Assembly: GCA_003993805.1 (NCBI GenBank)
Contig: RSEF01000001.1
Location: 73,793,591 to 73,857,590 of the forward strand
Reading direction: 5' to 3'
Source of the DNA: Himantopus leucocephalus
Taxonomy: Eukaryota; Chordata; Aves; Charadriiformes; Recurvirostridae
DNA length: 64,000 bases
Shown here: in pieces, positions 1 to 12,800 of the stretch
Position numbering within the stretch: the first letter of the stretch is position 1
How the letters are laid out: every line of letters starts with the position of its first letter
The notes under the pieces: generated by a model
The model's database searches: none
The model's input: the letters and a program-made list of their open reading frames with translations, nothing else
Told to the model about the DNA's origin: nothing
Translations under genes and position numbers: made by a program

Positions 1-115
1 CCTCAGGTTGTAAGGCCCCTGCCAGCAGACAGCTGGGCTTTCCCTTAAGATGCTTAATTGAGCACACTTCCTTCTTTTACCAAAGCAAAGGCTGCAAGGA
101 CCTGCTTCCTTCAAC

Positions 116-121
116 TTTATT
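116..121 (-). promoter_or_regulatory. Polyadenylation signal AATAAA (distal)
   Basis: A second canonical hexamer lies about 330 nt beyond the first. It could support a longer 3' UTR. Nothing else recognisable lies in 1-429. Confidence 0.35.
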
Positions 122-429
122 GACACTTCTGAGACAGCAACAGGCAAAGAATTACCATAAGCCAGGTAGAGAAAGAAACCAATCAAGTGCAGAGGCGTCA
201 GGAATTAGAATTCCATGAAAGGACACAAATTCTCATTCTATCTTCCAGCAACAACCAAGCAAACAGGAGCTTTGGCAAGCAAGCTGCAAGGAGACAAATG
301 AGGCAAGGGCTGTGTGTCTGCAAGAGATGCTTTTGCAGTCATCACCAGTCACATTAGGAAAGACTGAGGGCCCTTTAAATCAGAAGCAATGCTAGTTCTG
401 AGCCTCTGAGCACAGGCCGCCCTACTGCC

Positions 430-717
430 CGCCAGCTAAGGCAGGATTTATTGCGCCACCGTGAGCAGCAGCAGCACTGGAGATGGAATGTAGTATTTGG
501 GGGGGGGAGAATAGCAGACAGCAGCAGAACTCATTGCTAGCTATAACCTCAGCAGCAGTTAGCTCCTGTTGCTCCTGCTGTTCTTCAAAAAGATACGACA
601 GGGTCCCCCTGCCATGCCAGTGCCCACCCTCCAGGAGGTACATCCACAGGCTGGTGTTTCCCAAAGGTGCTTAGTTCAAGAGTCCTGGGATTCACACTGA
701 TGCTCAACTGACCGCAT
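430..717 (-). other. WASHC1: WASHC1 3' UTR (proximal form)
   Basis: This is the stretch between the stop codon and the first AATAAA on the minus strand, about 270-290 nt. The exact cleavage site cannot be read from sequence; 430 is an estimate placed about 15-20 nt past the signal. ORFs on both strands here carry no recognisable product. Confidence 0.6.
447..452 (-). promoter_or_regulatory. Polyadenylation signal AATAAA (proximal)
   Basis: Plus-strand TTTATT equals AATAAA on the coding strand, about 265 nt past the WASHC1 stop. It is the first canonical signal in the transcript direction and probably the main one. Confidence 0.6.
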
Positions 718-869
718 CTATGACTCCCAGTCATCCTCATCCTCCTCACCCACAGGCTGCTGTGGGGGCGGGAGGGGTGGTATTGAGTCCGACATACGAG
801 CAAAGGCACCAGCTGGACTTCCAGGAGCATCAGGATTTCCGGAGGCTCCTGGCCCCTTCCCTGAAATAC
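718..869 (-). CDS. WASHC1: WASHC1 coding exon 10 (acidic tail, stop codon 720-718)
   Basis: Acceptor CCTCACAG before 869; stop TAG at 720-718. It encodes Gly427 to Ser476: a Gly/Pro-rich spacer, then [18 protein letters not shown] and the terminal EEDEDDWES. The acidic segment with its invariant Trp (474) binds and activates Arp2/3. The spacer is a few residues longer than in mammals, which accounts for much of the length difference. Confidence 0.96.
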
Positions 870-3800
870 CTGTGAGGAAAGGAAAATCACCAGTAAGTGA
901 CACCTTACTGGTGTCAGTAACACAGAAGCTCAGCAAAGAGGAGGGGGAAAACCACATCTCCCAGCACCCAGGTGACCCAGGCAAGCAGAACAGCCAACAC
1001 GCTTAAACACTGCCACAGCCCTGTGCAAGAGCTCATTTAACTAAAGCTGCACCTGAGCAAATCCATGCCCTCCTCCACACTGTGCCAGGCACTGAGGGGT
1101 GACACTGGCCCTAAATGCCCCGGGTACCTGCCACAGCCTCAGGGCAACTCAGGTGCCCCCATGGGCAAGGGGCCCAGCTGCCCCAGCACTGAATTAAAAA
1201 AGACACCGCTGTCCCTCATAGGTAGCTTTCAGAGCCTGTCCTCTGCCTCAGACACACAGCATCCTCCAGTGCCTCCAGCTGGACTTGAGGTGGAGATTCC
1301 TCTGCTCACCCTCTGCACAGACACTCCCAGCCACGCTGTGGCACACTTGCCAGGGAAGTGTCTCTCTCTCTCTAGGGCTGTGGCTGACAAAACGGAGGTG
1401 CCAGAAAGTACTCGCCCTCTTTCCTAGGGGAAAGGAGCAGCCCACCCTGCAGGACAGTACCTTTGCGCCTCAGCACCAGTTTGTTGAAGAGGTCTGACAT
1501 CAAATCTCCACCTTGTCCCGTAGCTCTCACTGAAACAGAGCAAAACAAGTCAGACAAGAAGTGGTGTCAGTTTGAACCTAGCACTACGGTGAAAGCATTC
1601 TCCTGCAATACTGCCTTCAGATCAAAGAAAATAACCCAAACAAACCCACTCTAGTACAGTTTCAGGTCAGGAAAACACCAGGCACTGCAGATTTACAGCA
1701 TCTTCTGGGGAAATTCAAGAATGGAATTCCTTGAGGGGCAAGAGGGGTGTTTGCAGTCTCATTCTGCCAAACCAGCTCCATCAATACCCTCCCCAGCTAT
1801 CTAAACCACATACTCAAACCGGCTCAGCCCTGCCCCTCTTGGCCCCAGGGTTTCCTTCGTGCGTTTGCCCCCATGCAGCACACATGAAACTTCTACGCAT
1901 ACCCTGAGACAAAGCGGGTCTCCATCAAGAACACAAATGCCCTGCTGGCAGATGGGGCCTAGCAAGTTCACAGAGCTTTGGCTGAATGGGAAAGACCTGT
2001 GTCCTACACCAGCCTGCAAGGAGAGATGATGCCTTTCCGCTCCGTGTGTTCACTGTGCCTCTGGCTTGCCCGTCTCCCCCCAGACCTACACCTCCCCAGC
2101 CTAGGGCAGAGAGCAAAGAAGATCAGGTCTGCTGAAGAGCCTCAGCACCTTGTTCTTGTTCCTTCTGCTTCTTCTTCTCCAGCTTCCTCTCCTTGACACT
2201 GCGGAGGTTGGCTTTCCCAATGCCACCGGCCTGGCGGATGGACTCCAGGAGACTGGCACGCCCAGTCGAGGGGTTCACCACTTCCTTCGGGGCTCCCTGG
2301 ACCAAAGCTGCAGGGACAGGAAGGAAAGGCAGAAGCCACAGGTTAGCGCACCAGCTATGTGCCCAGCCAAATCCCTGTGGAAAGGGCTTCTCTGATACCC
2401 CGCCAGCTGTGAGCCAGGCCCAGACACCTCTCAGTGACAGGTTTACGCTCAGCCCAGCCAGCAGCAGCCCCGCCAAGGGGCAACCGAAGGCTTGCAGCTC
2501 CCAGGCAGGCCAGAGCAGCTTCCCCTCCCACCACAGCTTCCTTAGGCTAGGAAGCCACAGGGGACCAACCAAGGACATGGGCTGAAGCCAAGGAGTCAGA
2601 GTTAGATTCTGCTGGTGAAGCTGTGGAGATGCCCAGCCCTTACCTGCGGGCACTGCATTGCTGCTCTCCTCGCTCGCTGTCCGGGCTGGCTCAGAGGGGG
2701 CTGTGGGCTGGGGCAGGGGCGGCGGAGGAGGCACAGTAGTTGGCATAACAGGAGGTGGTGGGGGAGGTGGTGGTGGAGGAGGCGGCAATAGCTCAGCATC
2801 TTGAAGGCCTGAAAGATGAGAGAAGTTGCATGTGAAGAGTGCCAGAGGACAGCACACTGAGAGCTTCAGCTCAGAGCTTCGCATGCCTCAGCAGTGACAG
2901 ATCAGAGTCCTCAGCACACACTGTGCAGCAGAACACTCCCACCCTGCACAGCACCTCATAACAGCAGGCAGGGTTTGAGATTCCTCTACTCTGCCCTCCC
3001 CAGCTGCATTCCACTGGGGCTGCCCAGCCCACCCAAGGGCAACCCACCCAAGGGCATCCCACCAGGCTGCCATGAGGCCAGTCCCTCCCTGCACACCGCT
3101 CTCCCTCCTCCATAGCCATGCAGGGCGTGAGGGACCTGGAGTCTGGCCAGCACTTGAGCCGGTTGCAGCTTTGACTCAAGCCCAAGCCCGAGGTATCTAT
3201 CTCCAACATCCATCTTGAAATCTCCACCAAGGGACTTTCTGCCTTGTCTCCACCTTCTAACAATCCCTGCCTTCCTCCTTCACAGGGTCCTGGGATCGGG
3301 AATTAGAAATACCTGGTTGCAAAGGCTCCACCGACTCAGTGTTGAAAGTGGGCAGCTCTGGAATAGCACTGCTAGGGGCGGACGGTGCAATGCCGGGGCC
3401 CAGATCAGCGCTGTACATGAGATCTGCAGCGATGCCAGGCAGGTCTGGCAGGTAGGATGGCACATCGATCTCAGGGACCTGTCCCAGATCTGGCACATAG
3501 AAGTAGTTTTCAGCTACCTAAAAGAAACCCAAAACAAAAAGATAAGGCAGTGACTACGCACTTGGTTTCCCTTGCAGCAAACAGGCACTGCAGGGAATGG
3601 CCTGAGCGGCAGTCAGAACTGGGCTTGTGTGCCTTGGTACAGTGGCTGCTCAACAGCCACCCCTACAACTCTGTGCTCTTGTCCTGTGGCAGCTCCCTGT
3701 GCTCAGAGGCTATCCCCTGCAGACCAGGTTTGAAAACGACAGGCTGCAGGAGAAGGAAGAGGTGCAGGACTCTTCCTAGTTTCTTGCAAGTCGACTGTCT

Positions 3801-6800
3801 CTTCCTCTGAAGGTTTCATGCACCAACTTTTGCAGCCTACATAAGCCACTCCTCCAGAAGAGAATGGTGACAGAACCATTTCTGAGATTAAGATGCAGGA
3901 GAAGCAAAACCAAGTAGTTACAGAGGTTTGGTTTTGTGTTTAACACACAAAAAAAGAGTACCGAAGGTGCGCTGTGAATAAAGGGTTTTGTTTACTATAC
4001 ACACTGCTATCTCCTCCGGTCCAACATGATAAGCAAATGCTTCCCAAGCTCCTTTCCCCAGCTCCAAANCATCTCCTCTGGTCCAACATGACAAGCAAAT
4101 GCTTCCCAAGCTCCTTTCCCCAGCCCCAAACCACACATTCAACCACACACCAGTAAAGCTCCAGGTATGGCCACTACAAGGTGTTTGGTACAAGATCAGA
4201 TCAGTCACATGTTGGGGCAGCTGGGTTGGTGCACCACCTGCCCCATGTCCACACCAAGCACAAACCCTTTGCTCAGGCTGGCTGGCCCTTCTGTTTGCAC
4301 CAGAAAGTGTCCCTTCCCAGCAGGAGTGATGGGGATCAGACCTCCTCCCAGGCACCTTCTAGCAGTAGCACCTCACCCTCAGACTCCTCATGAGGCTCAA
4401 GAGTTAGCACAAAGGGCATAATCAAGTGATGGAGACTCCAAACTCCTCTACAGCCCTGAGGTCTAGCAGCAAGGTGAATCGATATCACATTACTCTTCTC
4501 ACACCACTCAGCAAAGGCTTGAGCAGAGAGAGAGACACCTGCCAAGATTGAGGGTTTTGTCTCACCCATCAAGCTCACATCAGGACTTCAAGCACAAAAA
4601 TGAGCAAGGTCCTTCTGATAAGTGAGACACTCAGCAGCCCCATGAGGGGCCATTCTCCTACCTGCGGAAGCCCTCCCCCCTCACAGAGCTGAGCACAATC
4701 CTCTGACAGGGAAGCAGCTGCATCCCCACAGCTGCATCTCACCTGTCGGTCCAGCTGTCCCCTTTTGGTGATGGAGAGAGGAGCATCAAAGAGCTTCTCT
4801 TCTGTCTCTGTTTCCAGAGCCACATGGGTCTTGGTCACTGCTCCAGCCAGAGGATCCAGGAAAACATACTTCTTGTACCTAAGCGTGGAAGACAAATATT
4901 TCAGTGATTCAGGAAAGACAAAGAAGGGAAATAATCCATGGTTCAGGAGAAGAAAAGGGAGGTCCAGCAGCTGAAAGCTCAAGAAGGGCTTAAAGAAGCT
5001 CTTCAATATGAGCAGAAGGGGGAACCATGAGGCAAAGCCCAATGGGAAAGAGAACTGCAGTGAGGGAGACAGTGGAGACATTAAAGCAGTAAGAGCCATA
5101 AAGTGTTGCTGTGAGGAATCATCAGGAGATGGATCAGTACCTAGGCTGGCACGTGGGGCAGAGAAGGGCAGGAGTGACAGCAGCTCTCAAGGCTGGAGAG
5201 AAATTACAGTGGGATGACAGGAAAAACCAAGTCGGGGAAGGGAAGTGCAAAACTGCATTGAAAGCAGGTGAGTGGAAGATCAGATGCAGACAAAACAACT
5301 CCTTCCACTCAAGGGGAAGAGTGGGGAAGAAAGGGTTGCTTGCTGGAAGCCAACAGAGAGGTACCAAACCCTGTCCTATCAGGAACCTGGTATGTAAGAC
5401 GCCCAGGAAAGCAAGCAGTTATTGCTGCCCCTGGGGAAGGGAAAGTTCCTCTGAGGACAAGCAGGGGCAGGTGAGCAGCGCAGTGCTGCTCCAGCGCTCA
5501 CAAGTTCTCGGTGGTATTGAAGAGCAGCAGGGAGCTGAGGGAGCTGATGTTCCTGGGGAGGCTGCCAAGGCCTTCTTCTGCATCATCCTCCTGGTGAATT
5601 TTGGTGCTCACACACACAGGGAAGTACTTGAGCTTCTCCTGCAAGAAGACGGATAACAGGTGGTAAGACACTAAAATCAAAGCTGCTGAGACAGCTCCCC
5701 CCAGCCACCACAACCCATGCTGCTGGATCCACTGCATGGTCTGGGGAGCCTACTGCTCCCTCTCCACTTCCCTTTCTTTGAGCAAGGAAGCACATGGACA
5801 ACATTGCAACCCCACTCTCGTGACAAATCTCAGCAGTTCAGATTCATGGCATGTGCTTTTGGTGTCATGAATGGGTCATATTGAACAGGTGTTACTGTGG
5901 CAAGGATCCCCCAAAATAAAACAACCACTTGGGCTCTATAGCCAGAGGCAGGGATCAAGCACCGCAGTCTAAAAGACATTTGTTACAGTGTCTCCAACTA
6001 CTAGGCATCTTCATGCAGGCAGAGTCCCCCAAACATCTCTATTACCTCCCCTCTGCTGCCTTCAGTTGATATTTTAAGAGTTGTGATCCCACCAGTGAGG
6101 TATGCAGGGAAGGCAAAGGAAAAAGAGGTTAGGAAAAAACAGAGTGCCTGCACTAGGCAAGAGATCAGGCAGAAGGGAGTGAGCAGGGTGGAACGTGTGC
6201 CAGATGGTTTTGCAAAGCCTGAGGGATTTGCAGGAGTTTTCAACTCTAATGAACTGAAATCTCCTCTCTCTCCGTTCTAAAACTTCATGCATAATAAATA
6301 GAGCTCCCTTTAGAAAAGGACTTATTACATCTGAACTGCTTGACTTTTATAGAGCACAGGAATTGCCATCCCAGATCAGACCAGTGTTTCAGCTAGCATG
6401 ACAGCACCCGCTGCCAGATGCTCTGGGGGATGAAGCTCAGTGCCCACAGCAAGCTTTGCTGTAGAAGGAGGAAAGGCATCAGTTCCTGAACCCAGAGACA
6501 TCCCAGGATGGACAAACCTCCACCCCAGACCCCTCCCCACATCTTTCCTCAGCCCCTTCACAGCTCCTGTTCTTTCTTCACAAACTAGGACAAGCAGCAG
6601 CCTGGCAGATGCAAGGTGGTAAGTGTTCATGCCAGTGTTCATGCCAGAAGAAACCAGAACACTAACCAGGACAGATTAAATAATTCGCCACACTCTGGAG
6701 ATTTTCTTCTGTCACCAGAAGACCAAAAGAGCCACTCCAAATACTGTCCATAGCTTCCTACTGCCTCACTGCTTCCAGCATCCCTGCTCTATCCCATTCT

Positions 6801-9800
6801 CCGAGTCCTTCTTCCCTCTCTGTACTTTTATGAGGGAAATGGAGACCACCGTTCATTCAGTTTTAAGACCACATCTCAGCGACATTAGCAGTTCCCGCTG
6901 ATAGAAATTTCAGTCTTGTATATGGTAGCCAGAAATCCTGGGAAATGGCTTAGTCACAGCTCAGTTAATCCACTAAGAGTTTGTATGATGCTGAGTCTAT
7001 AAAATGCTATAAGAAAAGACCTGGGAGGTTTTGATTTAATTTTTTTTTCCCCAAAAATAACACATTCCAACTTGTGAAAAATACACTGAAACTTCTTCAA
7101 TTTTTACAGAAGCAAGTAGGCAAAAAATATAAATTGTTATTTAGGGACTGTAGAAGCAGAGATTCAAAAATAAAGATTCTTTTGATCATTAATATTCATT
7201 TCCCAATGTTTAATTTTTTAAGCATGAGGGAGTACTGATGTTTTTGCTAGAACTGTTCACACACACTTAGCCCTCAAGTCATATATATATTTTTTTAATT
7301 CTCTCTTTGTAGATTTCAATTAGCACTGGAAGACTGTGCGTCACTTTAAGGGCGTAGTGAGAAACCAACCATTACCTACATTTACTTATAAGTCTCATCT
7401 AAGGAAGTTATAAAAGCACCAAGCATGAGTATTGCTCTGAAACGTGAAGCTCTACAGAATCCTTTTAATTTAAACGCCACCAAAGTGCTAGTCTTATTCA
7501 AGTACCTAGATCTGTTTTGCAATTTCGAACAGCTACATACCATCAATACTAATCTGCAACTGTGAATTCCACAAGTTAACATGCCATTTAAAAGTTAGTT
7601 TTCTTATAGGGACATTAAGGCCTTAAGCCAAAGGTTCAGCAACCTCAACATACTGAAGTCACACAGGGTGCTTGAATGCTTAAACACCCCAACCTGGGGT
7701 TTTGCACCTGGCAGGATCACACCCTTAAGGATGCTGCATTTCCAGGCTTTTTTCTTCCTAAGAGCCTACAGATGAAAATAAACTTAAGAACCAGGGTGAC
7801 TTAATATAATTAAGCACACGCTATTACAAAAGGGAATTGGTGTGAAACACCAGAAACCCCATTACCCCCATGTCAATGGTGTGCTGAGGCTAGCTGGAAA
7901 AGATGAGCAAGTGCCAAAAAGCTGGTTTAGCCTCCCCATGCCCATGGTGGACTCCGAGAGAGGCAGAATTCACAAGGGCATGCTCAGTTACTGACATTTT
8001 TGAAGCCTTGTGACATTACTCCAGCAGTGGACCATAACTTTTTCTTGGACCTCTTCCCAAGCCCAGGCAGACCATGTCTCGTACCCCATTTTCCAGCCCT
8101 CTGAGGGGCACTTGCACCACCTGGACACAGGTCCCACTGCAAAGGCAGTGCCCAGCAAGTAAAAACCCCACAGGGCTGCAGCCAGCTCACTGTTGAACCC
8201 TGCCTGGCTGCTATCACAGCAACGTGCAGAGCAAGTGGTTTTGCAGGCTTACCACAAGGACCACGTTTCTGGCACTCTTACCCATCAGTGCTTACCAGCT
8301 GAAACATTGTCCTCTCAACAGCTGAGTTTTCACTTGCTTGGGGTGTGGAGGGGGAAAGGAGAATTTCCCAGGAAGCATTTCTATATAAACTGCAGAACCA
8401 TGCACATTTCTAACTCAGCTGTGTGCCCCACAGAGCGCAAACCCTAAGCACAGAGCACAGGCTGCCACCACTTACCCTCAAACTGACAAGAGCAGAGCTT
8501 GCTTTCCTGGTGGGGCGTGTGTGTGCATGTGCAAGTGAAGTTAGCAAAGGCCACTGCGACTGCTCCCAGCAAAGAGGCCCTCATTAGAAGTGAAAACAGG
8601 CAGCGAGCCTCTGCTGAAAGCCCTGAATAATTGAAGAGGGCATAAATGCAAACATTAAACTTCCCTCTGTCACATTTCGTTACTGCAAGCCACGTCAGCC
8701 GTGCTCAGCTATGGCCGAGCAGGGCCAGTCCCCCTGGAACGTGGTCAGAGCTCAGCCACACAAAGCCCCACTAAGCACATCAGCTGCTCCTGATGCAGGC
8801 CCCTCCATCACTCATCAGCTGACAGCCACTCACCAGCGCAGCAGCATTCCCCCATCCCACAGAAGAGCTGCAGATGCTAGTGTGTGTGTGTGAGCTTGGC
8901 AAGAGTAACAAGACCACTGCATGAAGTAGGGTCAGCAAAGCCAGAGAAAGGTCAACAATCCCAAGGGAGGATCNACAGCAGCATTCCCCCGTCCCACAGA
9001 AGAGCTGCAGATGCTAGTGTGTGTGTGAGCTTGGCAAGAATAACAAGACCACTGCATGAAGTAGGGTCAGCAAAGCCAGAGAAAGGTCAACAATCCCAAG
9101 GGAGGATCAAAAGATGGGTCACAGGAGGGGTGGAACAAATAGAAACATCCCGCGGAGCCTGCAAGAAAGTCCCTGTGGTGATGGCAGCCTGGGTCATGAA
9201 GGGCAGAACATGGTAATGGTACAGAGACCGCCTGGGACAGGGAAGAGGTGACGTTGCAGGCAGATGGCCGGGGCTGTGGGGAAGGGCACACAGAGCCTAC
9301 TGGAGCCAGCAGACCAGTTGGATGGGCACAGCATTTTTGCAAGACACTGCTTTTTACCAGCTGATGCTCTTCTCAATCCCCACCCTGCGCGAGGGGCTGT
9401 ACATTGGCACCAGCCCTTCAGCGTGGGAGAGCATCTTCCCTGCCCACTCACTGCATACCTCTGCTCCTCCCACATGCTCTGATGGGATGGGGCCACCAGC
9501 CAGACAGCACAACTGTAACCAGCCTCACCTGGTCGGCCAACAGCAGGTCCCACGCAACTCTGCCCTGCACTACTGCCAGGGCTCAAAGGAAGCACGAGCC
9601 CTGCTCGAGTTTGCCAGCTGTCCATTCGGCCAGCAACCCTGCTTCCCTGGCCTGGCTGAAATATTCATAACTACCTCACTGCGTGAGGTCTCAACTCCAT
9701 TAAAACTCAGGAAAGTTTATTGTGATAAATTATTCAGTGGCAGCTTTATTTTTGGGCCACGGCACACAAGGATGAGGAAGGAAGTGTCTTTAGGGGTGGA

Positions 9801-12800
9801 GCACAGGGAAGTTGTCAGGTTGATCCCTAACCTGCCAGGAAGAGTACATCCGCTACTCCTGGCACAGTGCATACACAGCAACTTTTAAACTTTAAACACA
9901 GTAACTCTTCCTCCCCTCCTTCCAACCCGGGGATGTTGACTCAAAAATGTTGGAGACTCCTTTGGTAGCATTTCCTGCCAAAACCACCACTGCTCAGACC
10001 TCCCTAAGAAGCCCCTCTCTGTCTCCCAATCCACAGGCTAAAAGGGAACTCAATACTTCAGGACCTCCTTCAACGCCACCAGCTGCAGACATCTGCACTA
10101 TGTGCACACCTGGAAGCCCCAGCTGTGCTGGGTACAGAGAGATTCAGCCCCTCTCTGAAGGGCTTGCACCCTACAACAGCTGAACACAAGACAAAGGAGA
10201 AGCAATGCACAAAAAAAAGATGTCATGAAGCAAAACAATCTTCCCCTCCAAGATGTAAAACTTAGTTGCAAACCAGGGAGGGACAATACCCAAGCACAAT
10301 GCTTTCCTGGGACAGAAAAATGCTTTAATGACTCCTTTTTCTCCTGACGCACTAACAAGCACTTTCACCTTTCCCTTCTCACCATTGCCTGTATTAGAGA
10401 CTTCAGAAACTATTTTTCAAACAACTATGACCCTGATGACAGCTGCCTTGCTATGCACAGCCAAAGCCTAGAGCTCAGCCAGCAGCACCCACAGGCACCG
10501 CTGTGGGAAACAGTGGCGTTTCAGGAGATGGAACTGCTGCAGAGAGTTGGTAGCCAACAGCCACCCAGAGCACTCAACCACTGCACCAAGGCCTTGTACT
10601 AATGTGGTCCTCTCAAACCAGTAGCTCTGCAAGCTTCCCAGCCTGACCTCACACACCCCCGCCAACAGGCCAAGCTGACAAGACGTTCTGCTCCCAGCCT
10701 ATATCCTAAAGCCCTGGTCTACTTCATCAAAGAGACTAACAGCTTCCCAGCTTCTCTTTGCTTGTTCATCTCAGGGTCTGTTCTCCTCCTCCTTACCTGC
10801 AGAGCCTTCTCATCCAGCACTCGGTGTTTGCTCTGAATCTTGTGTCTTGGCCATTTCTGTTTAGCTGGGTCTTCTGCACCAGCAAAAATGGAACTGTACT
10901 CCTGCAGCCGTTCAGGGGCTGGATACTTGGCACTTGAAAATACCTGTGGGAGAGACAAGGAGGGACTGAAAAATCCTAACAACTAGGCAATGCTACGCTA
11001 TAGAAACACGCGGAGTGGAGTAAGGCATACAGTTTGTGCTGCCAGAGGGAATGGACAGCCTTGGAGTCAACAGGCTCGTACGGGCTATCTGCACAGACCC
11101 AAACACGCATGGGGTGTCACTTCAGACAGCAGAAGTGCCACAACTTCTATCTATATATAAGTACTAGGACATCATAAGCTTCCACTGGCAATAAGGGAAT
11201 TTGAAAAACTGTTATTAAATAGAGGAAGAACGGGGAAAGGAGGGTTTTCACCAGTTTTACGTAGCTCAACAAGATTAAGATGCACTAAGGGCAAATTCTC
11301 TAACAGCAGCTTTCATTCAAATAGGCAAAGTGTCTACAAGCCTGAAGTGAGAGGGTGTTTGGCTTAGCTCAGCACATGACTTTTCTCTTTCTCAGGGAGA
11401 AGCTGCGACAGCAACTTATTTAGGCCTCATCAGGCTAGAAGCTGTGTGGCTCATGGGTCTAAACATCATCAATTGGCCAAGTCAGGAAGGAGATTCTCAT
11501 CACAACCCTGCTCAGCAGCAAGGCATGGAGAGGTGAGTGGGCAGCAGCTTGGCAGGTGAGCACCTCTTCTTCTGCAGGGCTTACATCAGGAATAAAGAGA
11601 GAAGATGGAAGGAAAAAGGGAGGCCATGCAGCCTTCACTGAAGTCACTACCTTAATAGCCTTCTTGCTGCCCTTTATCTTCTCAATCTTCGCTTGGGCGA
11701 GCGTGACTCTCTCACCAATTGCCTGAAGCTGTGCCCGGCTGGCCTCCACCCGCTGAGAGATCCTAGGAGGCAAGCACCTTTCTTAAGATGAAGAATCCAC
11801 AGCCAGAGGCTTTTTTAACAACAGCCAGTGCCCAGGCCCTCAGGGAAGGATGTGAATCTCAGTGGACTAGATTGTTTCATTGGGCAAAATTGTGCTGGTT
11901 GAGATATGCTTGTCGCGGTCCCATTGAGAGCTTCATGCACTCCAACATGAAGGTAGATCTAGTCCATGACTCACAGCACAACGTTCCCATGGCTGGCTGA
12001 GGCACAGCACAGAAAGATGTAAACTGGAGCTTTTTTGCAACACTGGAGTGCCGCAAGCCCTACACCTCTCTGCAGGTACTGCTGACAAGAAAGCCACAGC
12101 CAGTTATCAACTGCCAACACATTTTAAATAAAAATGACTTGTTAAAAATGAAAGGCAACACATGCTAATGAGTACAGTTCAGGACTCACAAGGTTTATCT
12201 TGTCCTCTACTATACCAGCAGCTTGTTGCATGACTTCTTCCATGCTGCTTCGCAGCTTTGTGATTTGGTTTCCTCATCAGTTAAACAACATTAGGTCTTC
12301 ATTTGGAGCAATAAAGCATGCTAACTTGCATAATTTTTGCATAACTAGATGAGCATCAAAATGCTTTGGGACTGAGCTGAAAAGCAGTCTGTGGCAGCAG
12401 GGGACAGAGGTCACTGGTTAAGTATCTGCATTCACCACATGGACATATTCCTTTCCCACAAAGCTTACAGGAGACACCTTGCAGCCAGGTGCACAATAGA
12501 AACTGCCAGCATGCCATGCGCAGATGCAACCATGCTGCAGGAACTGTCACACAGGCTCAGCCAGAAGCTAGGAGGGACATAGGGACCAGGCATCAGCTAC
12601 AGGTAACTATGGAGCCACTTCCTCAGGAGATCTTCCTTCCCCATGCACAACTAGCAGGTTCTCCCTGGCTTTGAGCTCAAAAAATGAAAACTGTTCTGAA
12701 TCTTCACCCCTCTAATGAAACCAGCAAAGAGTATTTTTATGGCTATACAACCCATTAGGAGAGATAGTACTCCACTGCAGCAATGTTTTGTAGCAATGAG

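Noticed and set aside
2123..2884. 253-codon minus-strand ORF as a separate gene
   Set aside because: It is WASHC1 coding exons 7 and 8 plus the open intron between them and short flanking intron sequence.
4575..5099. 174-codon minus-strand ORF
   Set aside because: It is WASHC1 exon 5 extended into both neighbouring introns; strong splice sites bound the exon.
5111..5656. 181-codon plus-strand ORF
   Set aside because: Antisense to WASHC1 exon 4 and its introns, in purine-rich DNA; no domain or motif seen.
9322..9888. 188-codon plus-strand ORF, the longest in the intron
   Set aside because: Antisense, no recognisable domain, no splice context and mixed composition; length alone is within chance for a 64-kb window.
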